The notes under the pieces were generated by a model that made no database searches, was not told the DNA's origin, and worked only from the letters and a program-made list of their open reading frames with translations. This document shows, in pieces, positions 24,538 through 32,384 of a stretch of DNA of 64,000 nucleotides (the first letter of the stretch is position 1; each line of letters opens with the position of its first letter). The position numbers and the translations under genes are program-made. Source of the DNA: Amycolatopsis sp. NBRC 101858 (GTDB taxonomy: Bacteria > Actinomycetota > Actinomycetes > Mycobacteriales > Pseudonocardiaceae). The stretch is from NCBI RefSeq assembly GCF_030269325.1, contig NZ_BSTD01000003.1:558001-622000 (forward strand), given 5' to 3'.

Positions 24538-25512
24538 ATGTCCCGGTTACGTCTCGACCCGTTCGTCGTCGCCATCCTCGCCACCGTCGGGATCGCCACG
24601 CTGCTGCCCGCCTCGGGCGTCGTCGCCGACGGTTTCGGCACGGCCACCACGATCGCCGTCGGGTTGCTGTTCTTCCTTTACGGCGCCCGGTTGTCCACCC
24701 AGGAAGCCGTCGACGGGCTGCGGCACTGGCGGCTGCACGCGGTCGTGCTGGCTGCGACGTTCGTCCTCTTCCCGCTGCTCGGCCTGGCGCTGTTCCTGCT
24801 GCCGTCGTCGGTGCTGCCCGCCCAGCTCGCCGCCGGCGTGCTGTTCCTGGCCGTGCTGCCTTCGACCGTGCAGTCGTCGATCGCGTTCACCTCGATCGCC
24901 CGCGGCAACGTCGCGGCGGCGATCTGCAGCGCGTCGCTGTCCAACCTGGCCGGGATCGTGCTGACGCCGTTGCTGGTGGCGCTGCTGCTGTCCGGGGACG
25001 GCGCCGGTGTCGACGGGTCGGCCGTGCTCGGGATCGTGCTGCAGCTGCTGGCGCCGTTCGTCGCGGGCCAGCTCGCGCGGCGCTGGATCGGCGACTGGAT
25101 CACGCGGAATTCGGCGCCGCTCAAGCTGTTCGACCGCGGGTCGATCCTGCTCGTCGTCTACACGGCGTTCAGCGCGGGCATGGTCGAGGGCATCTGGCAC
25201 CGGCTCGACGTCGGGCACCTGCTGGTGCTCGTGCTGCTGTGCTGCGTACTGCTCGCGGCGGTGCTGGGCGCGACCGGCTGGGGCGCCCGGCTGCTGGGCT
25301 TCGCCCGCGCCGACCGGATCACGATCGTGTTCTGCGGGTCGAAGAAGAGCCTGGCGAGCGGGCTGCCGATGGCGACGGTGCTGTTCGGGCACGCACAGGT
25401 GGGGCTGATCGTGCTGCCGCTGATGCTGTTCCACCAGATCCAGCTGATCGTGTGCGCGACGCTGGCCCGCCGGTACGCGCTTTCGGCGTCGCCGGAACTC
25501 GTGCCCGCCTGA
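24538..25512 (+). CDS. Bile acid:sodium symporter (SBF-like) family transporter
   Basis: The 324-residue integral membrane protein has about ten hydrophobic helices and the SBF-like hallmark motifs LFFLYGARLS (first half), LPSTVQSSIAFTSIARGNVAAAICSASLSNLAG (around 115-148) and FCGSKKSLASGLPMATVLF (around 265-283). Plant, yeast and bacterial relatives transport organic anions or affect calcium; the substrate is unknown. AAGGAG lies 5 nt before the ATG. Divergent LysR gene is the likely regulator. Confidence 0.92.
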   Translation: MSRLRLDPFVVAILATVGIATLLPASGVVADGFGTATTIAVGLLFFLYGARLSTQEAVDGLRHWRLHAVVLAATFVLFPLLGLALFLLPSSVLPAQLAAGVLFLAVLPSTVQSSIAFTSIARGNVAAAICSASLSNLAGIVLTPLLVALLLSGDGAGVDGSAVLGIVLQLLAPFVAGQLARRWIGDWITRNSAPLKLFDRGSILLVVYTAFSAGMVEGIWHRLDVGHLLVLVLLCCVLLAAVLGATGWGARLLGFARADRITIVFCGSKKSLASGLPMATVLFGHAQVGLIVLPLMLFHQIQLIVCATLARRYALSASPELVPA

Positions 25513-25573
25513 CCGATGAGTTTCCCGGGCGGCCGCAGTCGGTACCGGTGATCCCTACCGGAAGGCGGCACCC

Positions 25574-26095
25574 ATGGCCAAGGTCCTCTACCACATCACG
25601 ATGTCCCTCGACGGCTTCGTCGCCGGCGTGGGCGACGACATGACGTGGCTGTCCGGCCTGCCCGCCGGGCCGAACCCGCTCGCCGAGCGGCTGCTCGGCG
25701 AGATCGGGGCGATCGTGATGGGGCACAACACGTACGCACCGGCGACGGCGGCCGAGGGCAAGGTGTACGGCGGCCGCTGGGAGGGCCCGATCTTCGTGGT
25801 GACCCGCTCGGCCGCGCCTTCGCCGGGCTTCACCCTGGTCGACGACCTGGGCAAAGCGGTGACAGCGGCATCGTCGGCGGCGGGCGACGGGTACGTCGCG
25901 GTGCTGGGCGCCACGACGGCCCGACGCTGCCTGGAAGCCGGTCTGCTGGACGAGGTGCTGGTGCACGTGGCCCCGATCCTCCTCGGCGACGGCGTCCGGC
26001 TGTTCGACCACCCGGGCGGCACCCGGGTGCGGCTCGAGCCCCTGGAGCTGAGCAGCACCGGGCCGATCGGCACGTTCTGGTACCGGGTCGCGTGA
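25574..26095 (+). CDS. Dihydrofolate reductase/RibD C-terminal family protein
   Basis: The 173-residue reductase-like protein (MAKVLYHITMSLDGFVAGVGDDMTWL, then VMGHNTYAP, YVAVLGATTARRCLEAGLLDEVLVHVAPILLGDGVRLFD) has the RibD-C/YyaP fold. The family includes riboflavin deaminase-reductase domains and many uncharacterised NADPH reductases. No riboflavin genes are adjacent. It follows the symporter by 61 bp on the same strand. Confidence 0.9.
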   Translation: MAKVLYHITMSLDGFVAGVGDDMTWLSGLPAGPNPLAERLLGEIGAIVMGHNTYAPATAAEGKVYGGRWEGPIFVVTRSAAPSPGFTLVDDLGKAVTAASSAAGDGYVAVLGATTARRCLEAGLLDEVLVHVAPILLGDGVRLFDHPGGTRVRLEPLELSSTGPIGTFWYRVA

Positions 26096-26109
26096 GTCAC
26101 CGGCCTTCG

Positions 26110-26617
26110 TCAGCGCGCAGCTCCGCACCGTGGCGGTGTTTCACCGTCCACTGTGTACAGGCAGTTGCCGAAGACGGTGTAGCCCTGGAAGACCACGCTG
26201 CCCGTGCTCAGCGCCGGCTGCGGGAAGTGGACGCGGTGGTCCTCGGCCGCGGTCGGGCCGTCGCCGGCGCCGGTCGTCCAGGCGGCGCAGGCCACCTGCG
26301 TGACCGACGGCAACGGCTTCTGCACCGTGACGCACAGCCTCGGCAAGGTGCCGGAGGCGGTCGTGGTCTCGCCGAACACGCCGAGCGCGTTCAACGGGTT
26401 CGTGCTCAACACGGTGCTGGGCTCCGCCACCGCGACCACGTTCCAGGTGCGGGCGATGTTCTCGCAGACCACTCCGAAGGCGTTCGGCCAGATCTGGTTC
26501 ACCTACGCGGCTTACGGTTCGGCGGCGCCGCCCACCACGACGCCCCAGACGACACCACCGCCGACCACCACGACCACGGCACCGCCGCCGACCACCCAGA
26601 CCGGCGGCGGAACCTGA
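26110..26617 (+). pseudogene. Remnant of secreted lectin-like protein gene(s)
   Basis: The plus-strand frame 26204-26617 contains a protein-like segment (TCVTDGNGFCTVTHSLG, then PEAVVVSPNTPSAFNGFV, TTFQVRAMF, QIWFTYAAYG) that resembles an H-type-lectin or carbohydrate-binding beta-sandwich. It ends in a Thr/Pro tail. It has no signal peptide, and a TAG at 26180 blocks the frame upstream. On the minus strand, the last 40 residues of a frame ending at 26110 (PALSTGSVVFQGYTVFGNCLYTVD, as two pieces) also look protein-like. Two truncated gene ends in opposite orientation, fused by rearrangement, explain this best. Confidence 0.45.
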
Positions 26618-26632
26618 GTGGAATCCGCACCC

Positions 26633-26908
26633 TCACCGCGGCTTGGGCGACGGCTTCCGCAGTTCCTCGGCGAAAATCGCGTCCACGCGCCGGTTCGCGC
26701 GGCGCAGGACCCTTGCCGCCGCGCGGATCACGTACCCGACTGCGAACGTGAACAGCAACGCCAGGCCGATGGCCGCGAGGTTCGCCACGAGCGCCTCCCG
26801 GTACTGGTGTGCCAGGTAGCCCATGCCCGCCCCGGCGATGACCGCGTCCAGCAGCGCCAGCCGGAGTGCGTGCGGAGCGTGCCGGGAGGCTCGCGGTGCC
26901 GTGACCAT
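26633..26908 (-). CDS. Small two-helix membrane protein
   Basis: The 91-residue protein has two hydrophobic segments (about 16-33 and 43-66), a basic linker (RAAARVLRRANRR) and a charged C-terminus. The ATG at 26908 was chosen because GGGAGGGTGG precedes it, although the frame is open for 25 more codons. No family recognised. It stands alone between the remnant and the tRNA. Confidence 0.6.
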   Translation of the reverse strand: MVTAPRASRHAPHALRLALLDAVIAGAGMGYLAHQYREALVANLAAIGLALLFTFAVGYVIRAAARVLRRANRRVDAIFAEELRKPSPKPR

Positions 26909-27070
26909 CGACCACCCTCCCGCCGTTCCGTTCAGCGGCGACGCCCTTGCAACGTAGACGAGCTTGGGCCGGTCGGTGGCCACTTCAACCTGTTTGGCCT
27001 ACCGGATCTCCCCGGATGGCCGCTGTGATAACTTGAAGCGAACTGAGTCTTCTGTGCGAACGCAAATCCG

Positions 27071-27144
27071 GGGGCGGTAGCTCAGTTGGTTAGAGCAGGG
27101 GACTCATAATCCCTTGGCCGCGGGTTCGAGCCCCGCCCGCCCCA
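27071..27144 (+). tRNA. tRNA with CAT anticodon (tRNA-Met, elongator, or tRNA-Ile2)
   Basis: A complete cloverleaf can be drawn: acceptor GGGGCGG/CCGCCCC (27071-27077 and 27137-27143), D stem GCTC/GAGC, anticodon stem GGGGA/TCCCT with loop CTCATAA (anticodon 27105-27107), T stem GCGGG/CCCGC with loop TTCGAGC, and discriminator A at 27144. CCA is not encoded. CAT can mean elongator Met or lysidine-modified Ile; the first is more likely. Confidence 0.95.
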
Positions 27145-27207
27145 CCCGATCGGCCTGATCTTGCTCGGTGCTGACGCACCTTCGCCAGCATCGGGTGGTG
27201 ATCACTC

Positions 27208-27225
27208 CCGGGGGACAACCCCCGG
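27208..27225 (+). terminator. GC hairpin downstream of tRNA
   Basis: CCGGGGG-ACAA-CCCCCGG is a 7-bp GC stem with a tetraloop 64 bp after the tRNA. It has no T-run, so it is a weak, actinomycete-style candidate terminator. It also lies downstream of the minus-strand reductase gene. Confidence 0.4.
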
Positions 27226-27280
27226 ACCCCCGGCACGTGGTGGTTGCGTTGGCATGTCCGCTGCGGGTCCACATAGGACG

Positions 27281-27871
27281 TCAGCGGGCTCGGTCGTAGA
27301 CCGAGGCCGTCTCGCCCAGCTCGCCCGCTTCGTGGTGGGCCAGCCGCCACTTCGTCGCCGGGAGACCGTCGTCGAACAGCCTGGGCCCGCCGCCCGCGAT
27401 CTCCGGGCAGACCATCAAATACAGCCGGTCGACCAGGTCCGCTGCCAGCAACGCCTTGATGACGCTCGCACTGCTGTTGACCAGAATGTCACCCGATCCG
27501 GTGGACTTCAGGTCCGCGACGACCTCCGCGGCCGGGGCGTTCACCACCCGCGTGCGCTCCCACGGCACCTCGGTCAACGTCGTCGAGAACACCACCTTTT
27601 CCGCGCCCACCAGCCACTTCGCGTAACCGCGGTCACGCGGGTCGGCGTTCTCGTCGGCGGCGACCGCCGGCCAGAAACCCAGGAAACCCTCCGCGTTGCG
27701 ACGCCCGAGCACCGCCGTCGTCGCACCCTCCCGGATACGCGCCAGGTGACGCCGCGCGACCTCGGTCGTCGCGTACGAAACGATCGCGCCCATGTCGCCG
27801 GGCCCGCCCGGGCCGTGGTAACGCCCGTCGAGCGTGAGGCTCAGGTTCGCGGTGACCCTGCGCTCGCTCAT
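27281..27871 (-). CDS. Dihydrofolate reductase/RibD C-terminal family protein
   Basis: The 196-residue protein (MSERRVTANLSLTLDGRYHGPGG, then AVLGRRNAEGFLGFWP, GDILVNSSASVIKALLAADLVDRLYLMVCPEIAGGGPRLFDDG) belongs to the same RibD-C-like fold as the gene at 25574 but is clearly a different branch. ATG at 27871 preceded by AAGGGC. It begins 5 nt after the stop of the ArsR-AHSA1 fusion gene, a pairing common in actinobacteria and probably one operon. Confidence 0.9.
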   Translation of the reverse strand: MSERRVTANLSLTLDGRYHGPGGPGDMGAIVSYATTEVARRHLARIREGATTAVLGRRNAEGFLGFWPAVAADENADPRDRGYAKWLVGAEKVVFSTTLTEVPWERTRVVNAPAAEVVADLKSTGSGDILVNSSASVIKALLAADLVDRLYLMVCPEIAGGGPRLFDDGLPATKWRLAHHEAGELGETASVYDRAR

Positions 27872-27876
27872 GGTGA

Positions 27877-28683
27877 TCAGCCCTTTCCTTCGGTGAGCAC
27901 GTCGGTGAGGTGGTCGAGCACCTGGTCCCAGCCGGTTTCGAGACCGGCGATGGCGGCAGCGGCCCCGACCGTCGTCGCGGTGACGCGCAGGCCCAGCCGC
28001 AGCCGGGTCCCGCCGGGCACCGACGCGAGCTCGAGGTCGTAGTGCCCGGTGAAGGACGCCTCGCCGGTCACCGCGAGGTCGAACGCGAGCCGCCCGGGCT
28101 CCGCCGCGAGCCGGACCCACCCTTCGGCGTGGTACTCGCCGTCGGCGTCGCGGTAGGCGAGCACCGCACGTCCGCCGGGCCGCGGCTCGAGGACGCAGGC
28201 GGTGACCGTCATCGACGGCGGAACCCACCACGACGCCAGCAGCGCCGGGTCGGTCCAGTGCCGCCAGACGAGATCCCGCGGCACCGCCAGCAGCCGCTCG
28301 AACGCGAACTCCCGCCCGTCCGCCCACAAGTCGCGATCCGCCGCCGCGGACTCCGCGTCGACGGCCGCGCGGTACCGCGCGACGACGTCCCGCTCGCCCT
28401 GGTGCGCTTCGGTCGCCTTCGCCAGCTCCGCCAGCCGGCCCGCGAACGCCGCCAGCGGCTCGGATTCGAGGGCGTAGACGCGACGCTGCCCCAGCGGGAA
28501 CACGGTGACGAGCCCGGCGCGGGCGAGGGTCTGGAGGTGCTTGGAGGTCTGCGGCTGCCGCAGGCCGGTCAGCTCGGCCAGCTCCCCGACCGACCGGGGA
28601 CGCTCGGCGAGCAGCTCGACGAGGCGCCACCGCGCCGCGTCCCCCAGTGCTGCCGCGATTCCGTCCACAGCCATTCCGTCCAC
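27877..28683 (-). CDS. ArsR-type regulator fused to SRPBCC/AHSA1 domain
   Basis: The 268-residue fusion has an N-terminal ArsR winged helix (GDAARWRLVELLAERPRSVGELAELTGLRQPQTSKHLQTLARAGLVTV, about 13-60). An AHSA1-type SRPBCC domain follows (FERLLAVPRDLVWRHWTDPALLASWWVPP, about 125-265). No metal-binding cysteines are seen in the ArsR helices, so it likely senses an organic ligand through the SRPBCC pocket. Three GAATATTC-like sites lie upstream. First gene of the operon with the RibD-like reductase. Confidence 0.92.
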   Translation of the reverse strand: MDGMAVDGIAAALGDAARWRLVELLAERPRSVGELAELTGLRQPQTSKHLQTLARAGLVTVFPLGQRRVYALESEPLAAFAGRLAELAKATEAHQGERDVVARYRAAVDAESAAADRDLWADGREFAFERLLAVPRDLVWRHWTDPALLASWWVPPSMTVTACVLEPRPGGRAVLAYRDADGEYHAEGWVRLAAEPGRLAFDLAVTGEASFTGHYDLELASVPGGTRLRLGLRVTATTVGAAAAIAGLETGWDQVLDHLTDVLTEGKG

Positions 28684-28689
28684 AACACG

Positions 28690-28728
28690 GAGTATTCAGA
28701 TCACAGAATATTCATGTCAAGGAATATC
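28690..28728. promoter_or_regulatory. Triple GAATATTC operator of ArsR-AHSA1 gene
   Basis: GAGTATTC (28690-28697), GAATATTC (28706-28713, perfect palindrome) and GGAATATC (28721-28728) are spaced 16 and 15 bp apart in an AT-rich patch that stands out in this GC-rich DNA. It lies 7-45 bp upstream of the ArsR-fusion start; autoregulation is expected for this class. Confidence 0.7.
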
Positions 28729-28730
28729 AC

Positions 28731-29702
28731 TCAGGGACTTTCCGAGGCCACCCAGCGCAGTCCGTAGGCGTAACCCAGCTGTGGCGCGGTGAACTCCTGC
28801 GCCACCTCGCACGCGCCGTCGAGGGAAAGCGCCGGGCCCGGCTTGGCCGGGTCGGCGAGCACCGAGGGCGGGACCCGGTCCACGCGCCACACCGTCCACG
28901 GCAGCCGCTGGGGGTCGAACCGGACCCGCACGGTGAACGACTCGCACGTCACCAGCGGTACGAACGTGTACGACGGCCGGATGGGCAGGCCGTCCCGGAT
29001 CCGGATGACCAGGGCGTAGGTGTGGGTGTCGCCGCGCGCCAGGGGCCGCGGGAGGTCGAGCAGCCAGCGGAAGTGCCGCTGCCCCATCCGCTGGGCGTCG
29101 GTGATCCGGACGCCCTGCTGGGCGTCGGCGGCCACCCGCCGTTCGCCGTCGCCGCCGTCCTCGACGCGGGGCACGGTGAACTGCGCGGAGATCCGGCTCA
29201 GCCCGTCGCGCGTCGCGACGATCTGCCGTTCCTCGATCAGCTCCGGCTCGGCGGTGTCCAGCCGCAGGATCGCCCGGAGCCGCTTGACGAACCAGCCCTG
29301 GTCGGGATCGTCGGGCACCCCGTCGCCGGGGCGCAGGCCGGCTTCGATCTCGGCGGCCAGGCGCACGAACGACCGGTCGATCCGGCGCCGGGCCGTGCGG
29401 TCGGACACCCGCAACCGGTCGGCGAGGACCCCGACGCGGTCGCTGAGCAACGCGTGCTGCGCGCCGGGGGCGATGCCGAGCGCGACGTTGACCGCGAGCT
29501 GGTCGTCGGCCGGGAATTCGGCGATCGCGGCGGAAATGGCGTCGCGCAGGACGCGCCGCGCTTCGCGGTCGTTGGCCGTCCGGTGAATTTCACACCAGCC
29601 GGAAACGAGCGGCCCGAGCCGGCTCCGCAGCCGTTCGGTTTCCAATCCCCAGCCGCGGCGCAAAGTGGTGAGTTCGCGGAGCAACCCGTCCTCGTATGCC
29701 AT
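28731..29702 (-). CDS. Actinobacterial hypothetical protein with HTH-like segment
   Basis: The 323-residue soluble protein has an N-terminal helical half with a possible HTH (SDRVGVLADRLRVSDRTARRRIDRSFVRLAAEI, about 87-119). The C-terminal half is rich in beta strands (about 150-310; HFRWLLDLPRPLARGDTHTYAL, SYTFVPLVTCESFTVRVRFDP, WRVDRVPPSVL). Architecture suggests a DNA-associated sensor, but no named family is recognised. It is divergent from the hypothetical gene beginning near 29881. Confidence 0.75.
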   Translation of the reverse strand: MAYEDGLLRELTTLRRGWGLETERLRSRLGPLVSGWCEIHRTANDREARRVLRDAISAAIAEFPADDQLAVNVALGIAPGAQHALLSDRVGVLADRLRVSDRTARRRIDRSFVRLAAEIEAGLRPGDGVPDDPDQGWFVKRLRAILRLDTAEPELIEERQIVATRDGLSRISAQFTVPRVEDGGDGERRVAADAQQGVRITDAQRMGQRHFRWLLDLPRPLARGDTHTYALVIRIRDGLPIRPSYTFVPLVTCESFTVRVRFDPQRLPWTVWRVDRVPPSVLADPAKPGPALSLDGACEVAQEFTAPQLGYAYGLRWVASESP

Positions 29703-29880
29703 GGGATTTCGATTGTGACACGCGGACTTCCGCGCGATCGGCGGTGCGGGCTGCGCCGATCAGGTGATTCCCGGGTGGCCAGCCGCTGGCCAGTTCCGGC
29801 GTGATTCGGCCAGGCGGCGGCCTTTTCCTGTTCCTCCGCTGACCGACCATTTCCCCGTCGACGACATCGGGGAGGACGAG

Positions 29881-30882
29881 TTGCTCGACACCACCTTTCC
29901 GGCCGCCGTCGCGGACGTCCGGCAGCTGGCCCGCGACGGCCGGCTCGCGGACTCGGCGGCGGCCGCCCCGCCCGGCGAACTCGCCCGCCTGCGCGGCGCG
30001 GTCTACAGCATCGCCTGGCCACTGGTCTTCGCCCGGATCACCAAGCCGCTGGAGCGGCAGCGCCGGCACCCGGACTGCGCCCGCGGGCTCGAATGGCTGC
30101 GGCCCGACTGCCTCGACCGGTTCCACGACGACGTCGAAGCCGTCGTCGAGCACGCTTTGCGGCGCGCGACGGACCCGATCGACAACTTCGACGGCTGGCT
30201 GGCGACCCGGCTGAGCCCGGCGACGGTCGACGCGCACCGGCGGCGGCGCGGCGAGATCGGGGCCCTGCAACGGCCTCGCCTGCCGGCCTGGCTGGGCGAG
30301 GCCCTCGGCGGCGACCCGTGGCTGTGCGACCTCGCCGTCCAGATCCTGGTGTGGGCCGGGGTGCCGGCGACCGCGGGTGCCGAGCTGTGGCCGCTGGACG
30401 GCTGGGGGGCGCGCCGCGCCGAGGTCACCGGGGCGCCGCCGGGCGGCCACGACACGCGCGACACGCTCGACCGCGAGGTGCGGACGGTCCTGGCCGCCAT
30501 GGGCACCAAGCCGAAGTGGTACGCCGAGCACGTCGAGCGCCCGCTGGGGCACAAGCGGGCACCGGTGGCGCCGATGCCGGCGGACAGCGCGGCCGAGCCG
30601 GCCCCACTGCGGCTCGTGGGCCCCGAGGAGACCGACGACGCCCGGCTCGCGGCCCGGGCCGAGCAGGCACTGCGCGCGATCGAGAGGCGGCTGGACCGCG
30701 GCGAGGACCCGCCGACGGCGGTCGCGACGGTGGTCCGGCGAGTGTTCGGATCGGGCGGAGACGCGCTCGACCGATTGCCGCACAACGGATCCGCCCGCGA
30801 CGATTGGTTAGCCACGGCTCTCGCCGACGAGGCCCGGCTCGACCGGATCGTGACGACGGTCTTGGCTGTCCTCGGCCGCTGA
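29881..30882 (+). CDS. Hypothetical helical protein
   Basis: The protein is about 333 residues from a TTG at 29881, chosen because GGGGAGG (29869-29875) lies five bases upstream. A GTG at 29764 would add 39 poorly conserved-looking residues. Contents: PPGELARLRGAVYSIAWPLVFARITKPLERQRRHPDCARGLEWLRPDCLDRFHDDVEAVVEHALRR (described in parts: two amphipathic helices with His/Cys), an Ala/Glu-rich middle, and DRIVTTVLAVLGR at the end. No function recognised. Its 3' end overlaps the next minus-strand gene by 75 bp. Confidence 0.7.
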   Translation: MLDTTFPAAVADVRQLARDGRLADSAAAAPPGELARLRGAVYSIAWPLVFARITKPLERQRRHPDCARGLEWLRPDCLDRFHDDVEAVVEHALRRATDPIDNFDGWLATRLSPATVDAHRRRRGEIGALQRPRLPAWLGEALGGDPWLCDLAVQILVWAGVPATAGAELWPLDGWGARRAEVTGAPPGGHDTRDTLDREVRTVLAAMGTKPKWYAEHVERPLGHKRAPVAPMPADSAAEPAPLRLVGPEETDDARLAARAEQALRAIERRLDRGEDPPTAVATVVRRVFGSGGDALDRLPHNGSARDDWLATALADEARLDRIVTTVLAVLGR

Positions 30883-31284
30883 GCCCGGGTTCGGGTGCCG
30901 AGGGGGCCGGCTGGAGCTGACCGCATCCTCGGGCGCCCAGCGGGGTTGCCCGTACCGAGCGGGCCCGACAGCATCGGCCAGCTCCCGGCAACCGGCCGGT
31001 GGGCGCGGTCCCGCATCCCGGCCGTGGGCCGCCGAACGCGGGTGCGCGCATGCGGGCCCGACGACATCGCCCGGGTCCCCCGCCGCCGGGCGCGATCCCG
31101 CGTCGCGGCTTTCCTCTACCGCTGTGCGCAGGCGGGCGTCCAGCTCTTCGAACAGCACCTCCGGCGGGCAGCCGGCCGCTCGGGCCCGGGTCTCGGCCGA
31201 TACCAGCTCGGCCAGCAACACCTCGCGCACCGCCACTCGGGTTGCGCGCGGGAGTCTTGTGGGCGGGACAGCTGATCCGGCCAC
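30808..31284 (-). CDS. Hypothetical protein with coiled-coil N-terminus
   Basis: The 158-residue protein starts at a GTG (31284) five bases after a perfect AAAGGAGG ribosome site, which decides that this is a real gene. The N-terminal 65 residues form amphipathic helix (VAVREVLLAELVSAETRARAAGC, then PEVLFEELDARLRTAVEES). The rest is Pro/Arg/Ser-rich and probably disordered. No family recognised. Transcribed downstream of the gene at 31354-31917. Confidence 0.6.
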   Translation of the reverse strand: MAGSAVPPTRLPRATRVAVREVLLAELVSAETRARAAGCPPEVLFEELDARLRTAVEESRDAGSRPAAGDPGDVVGPACAHPRSAAHGRDAGPRPPAGCRELADAVGPARYGQPRWAPEDAVSSSRPPRHPNPGSAAEDSQDRRHDPVEPGLVGESRG

Positions 31285-31353
31285 CCCGGCCTCCTTTCAC
31301 CCGGTGCCGGGTTCGGCCGGCCCAGCCTTCCCCTGACGGACGGCCGACCGCCG

Positions 31354-31917
31354 TCAACGCCACCACGACGGCGGGGGCACCGGCAGCCGCAGCGGGCGGC
31401 CGGTGTGGCGGCCCGCCCAGGAGTCGGCGAGCCTGCGGGTCAGCGCTACCGGCCCGAGCAGGCTGTCCTCCCACACCGGGGTCAGCTCGCCGGCCCGGCG
31501 CAGCATCGTTTCGGCCGTGGCGCAGAAGGAAATGATCGCCGCGACGGCGGCGTCGGCCCGCGCGAACGGCCAGGCGACCGCGGCTCCGGGCAGGCCCGCC
31601 GGCATGGCCAGGCCGGGGCCGGCGGTGCAGGTGCGGGCCAGCTGGACGGCGAGGTCGAACTCGGCCGCTTCGGCGTGGTGCTGCCGGGCCCGCCAGCGAG
31701 GCGAGGCCCCCGCGGCGTGCAGCCCGGCGAGCCGGGCGGCGACCAGCCCGTCCCACACCGCCATGAGCACCCCTCGCGTGTCGGCCGGGTGCGCGCCGGC
31801 GAGCTCGAGGGTGACGGCGCTGAGCCAGGCACAAGGGTCCTTGACTTGACGATCGACGGCGACGGTCACGGCAGACAGTCTCGCACCGGAATCCACGTCC
31901 GACCGCAAGTTGATCAT
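31354..31917 (-). CDS. Actinobacterial hypothetical protein
   Basis: The protein is about 187 residues from the ATG at 31917; a GTG at about 31872 (MTVAVDRQVKDPCAWLSAVT) is an equally possible start. Mostly helical, with VLMAVWDGLVAARLAGL, EFDLAVQLARTCTAG and a C-terminal DSWAGRHTGRPLRLPVPP tail. No catalytic motif visible, no family recognised. Same strand as the following gene at 30808-31284, 69 bp apart. Confidence 0.6.
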   Translation of the reverse strand: MINLRSDVDSGARLSAVTVAVDRQVKDPCAWLSAVTLELAGAHPADTRGVLMAVWDGLVAARLAGLHAAGASPRWRARQHHAEAAEFDLAVQLARTCTAGPGLAMPAGLPGAAVAWPFARADAAVAAIISFCATAETMLRRAGELTPVWEDSLLGPVALTRRLADSWAGRHTGRPLRLPVPPPSWWR

Positions 31918-32077
31918 GGTTCGCGGCAGGACCACCCGGTCGGTGGCGAACCGTTGAGCGGCTGGGTCATTCCTTCGGGCACTGCGCGTGACCAAACAGT
32001 TACGACTGTGCCATCATGTCGGCGCTCAGTGCCGAGCACGCCCCCTTCGTTTTCCCTCTCCGAAAGGCCGTCGCAGC

Positions 32078-32359
32078 GTGATCAAGACCAGCAAGAGCCG
32101 GGCCGGCACCCAGCGAGTGACGTTCAGCCTCCCCGCCGGGGCACCACCCGGGCGCGTGAGCGTGGTGGGATCGTTCAACGACTGGACGCCGGGCCGCCAC
32201 CACCTGACGACCCGCTCCAACGGCCGCCGGTCGGCGTCGGTGGACGTGGCGCCGGGCACCGTGATCCAGTTCCGCTACCTCGGCGAGAACGGCCTGTGGT
32301 TCGACGACCCCGACCTGCCGGACCGCGCGGACGGCAACTGCGTCTACTCGACGAACTGA
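32078..32359 (+). CDS. Stand-alone CBM48/isoamylase N-terminal-like domain protein
   Basis: The 93-residue protein starts at GTG 32078 (GAAAGG ten bases upstream). It consists of one early-set beta-sandwich of the glycogen-binding type: RVTFSLPAGAPPGRVSVVGSFNDW, then HHLTTRSNGRRSASVDVAPG, VIQFRYLGENGLWFDDPD. The FNDW motif is the glucan-contact signature of AMPK-beta/CBM48 domains. No catalytic domain follows. Possible role in glycogen or maltodextrin metabolism or as an adaptor. Confidence 0.85.
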   Translation: MIKTSKSRAGTQRVTFSLPAGAPPGRVSVVGSFNDWTPGRHHLTTRSNGRRSASVDVAPGTVIQFRYLGENGLWFDDPDLPDRADGNCVYSTN

Positions 32360-32384
32360 GACGAACCGAGACGAACCGAGGGGT

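Noticed and set aside
26110..26502. A 130-codon minus-strand gene
   Set aside because: Only the last third looks like protein; the first two thirds are antisense to the lectin-like plus-strand segment. Treated as part of a remnant.
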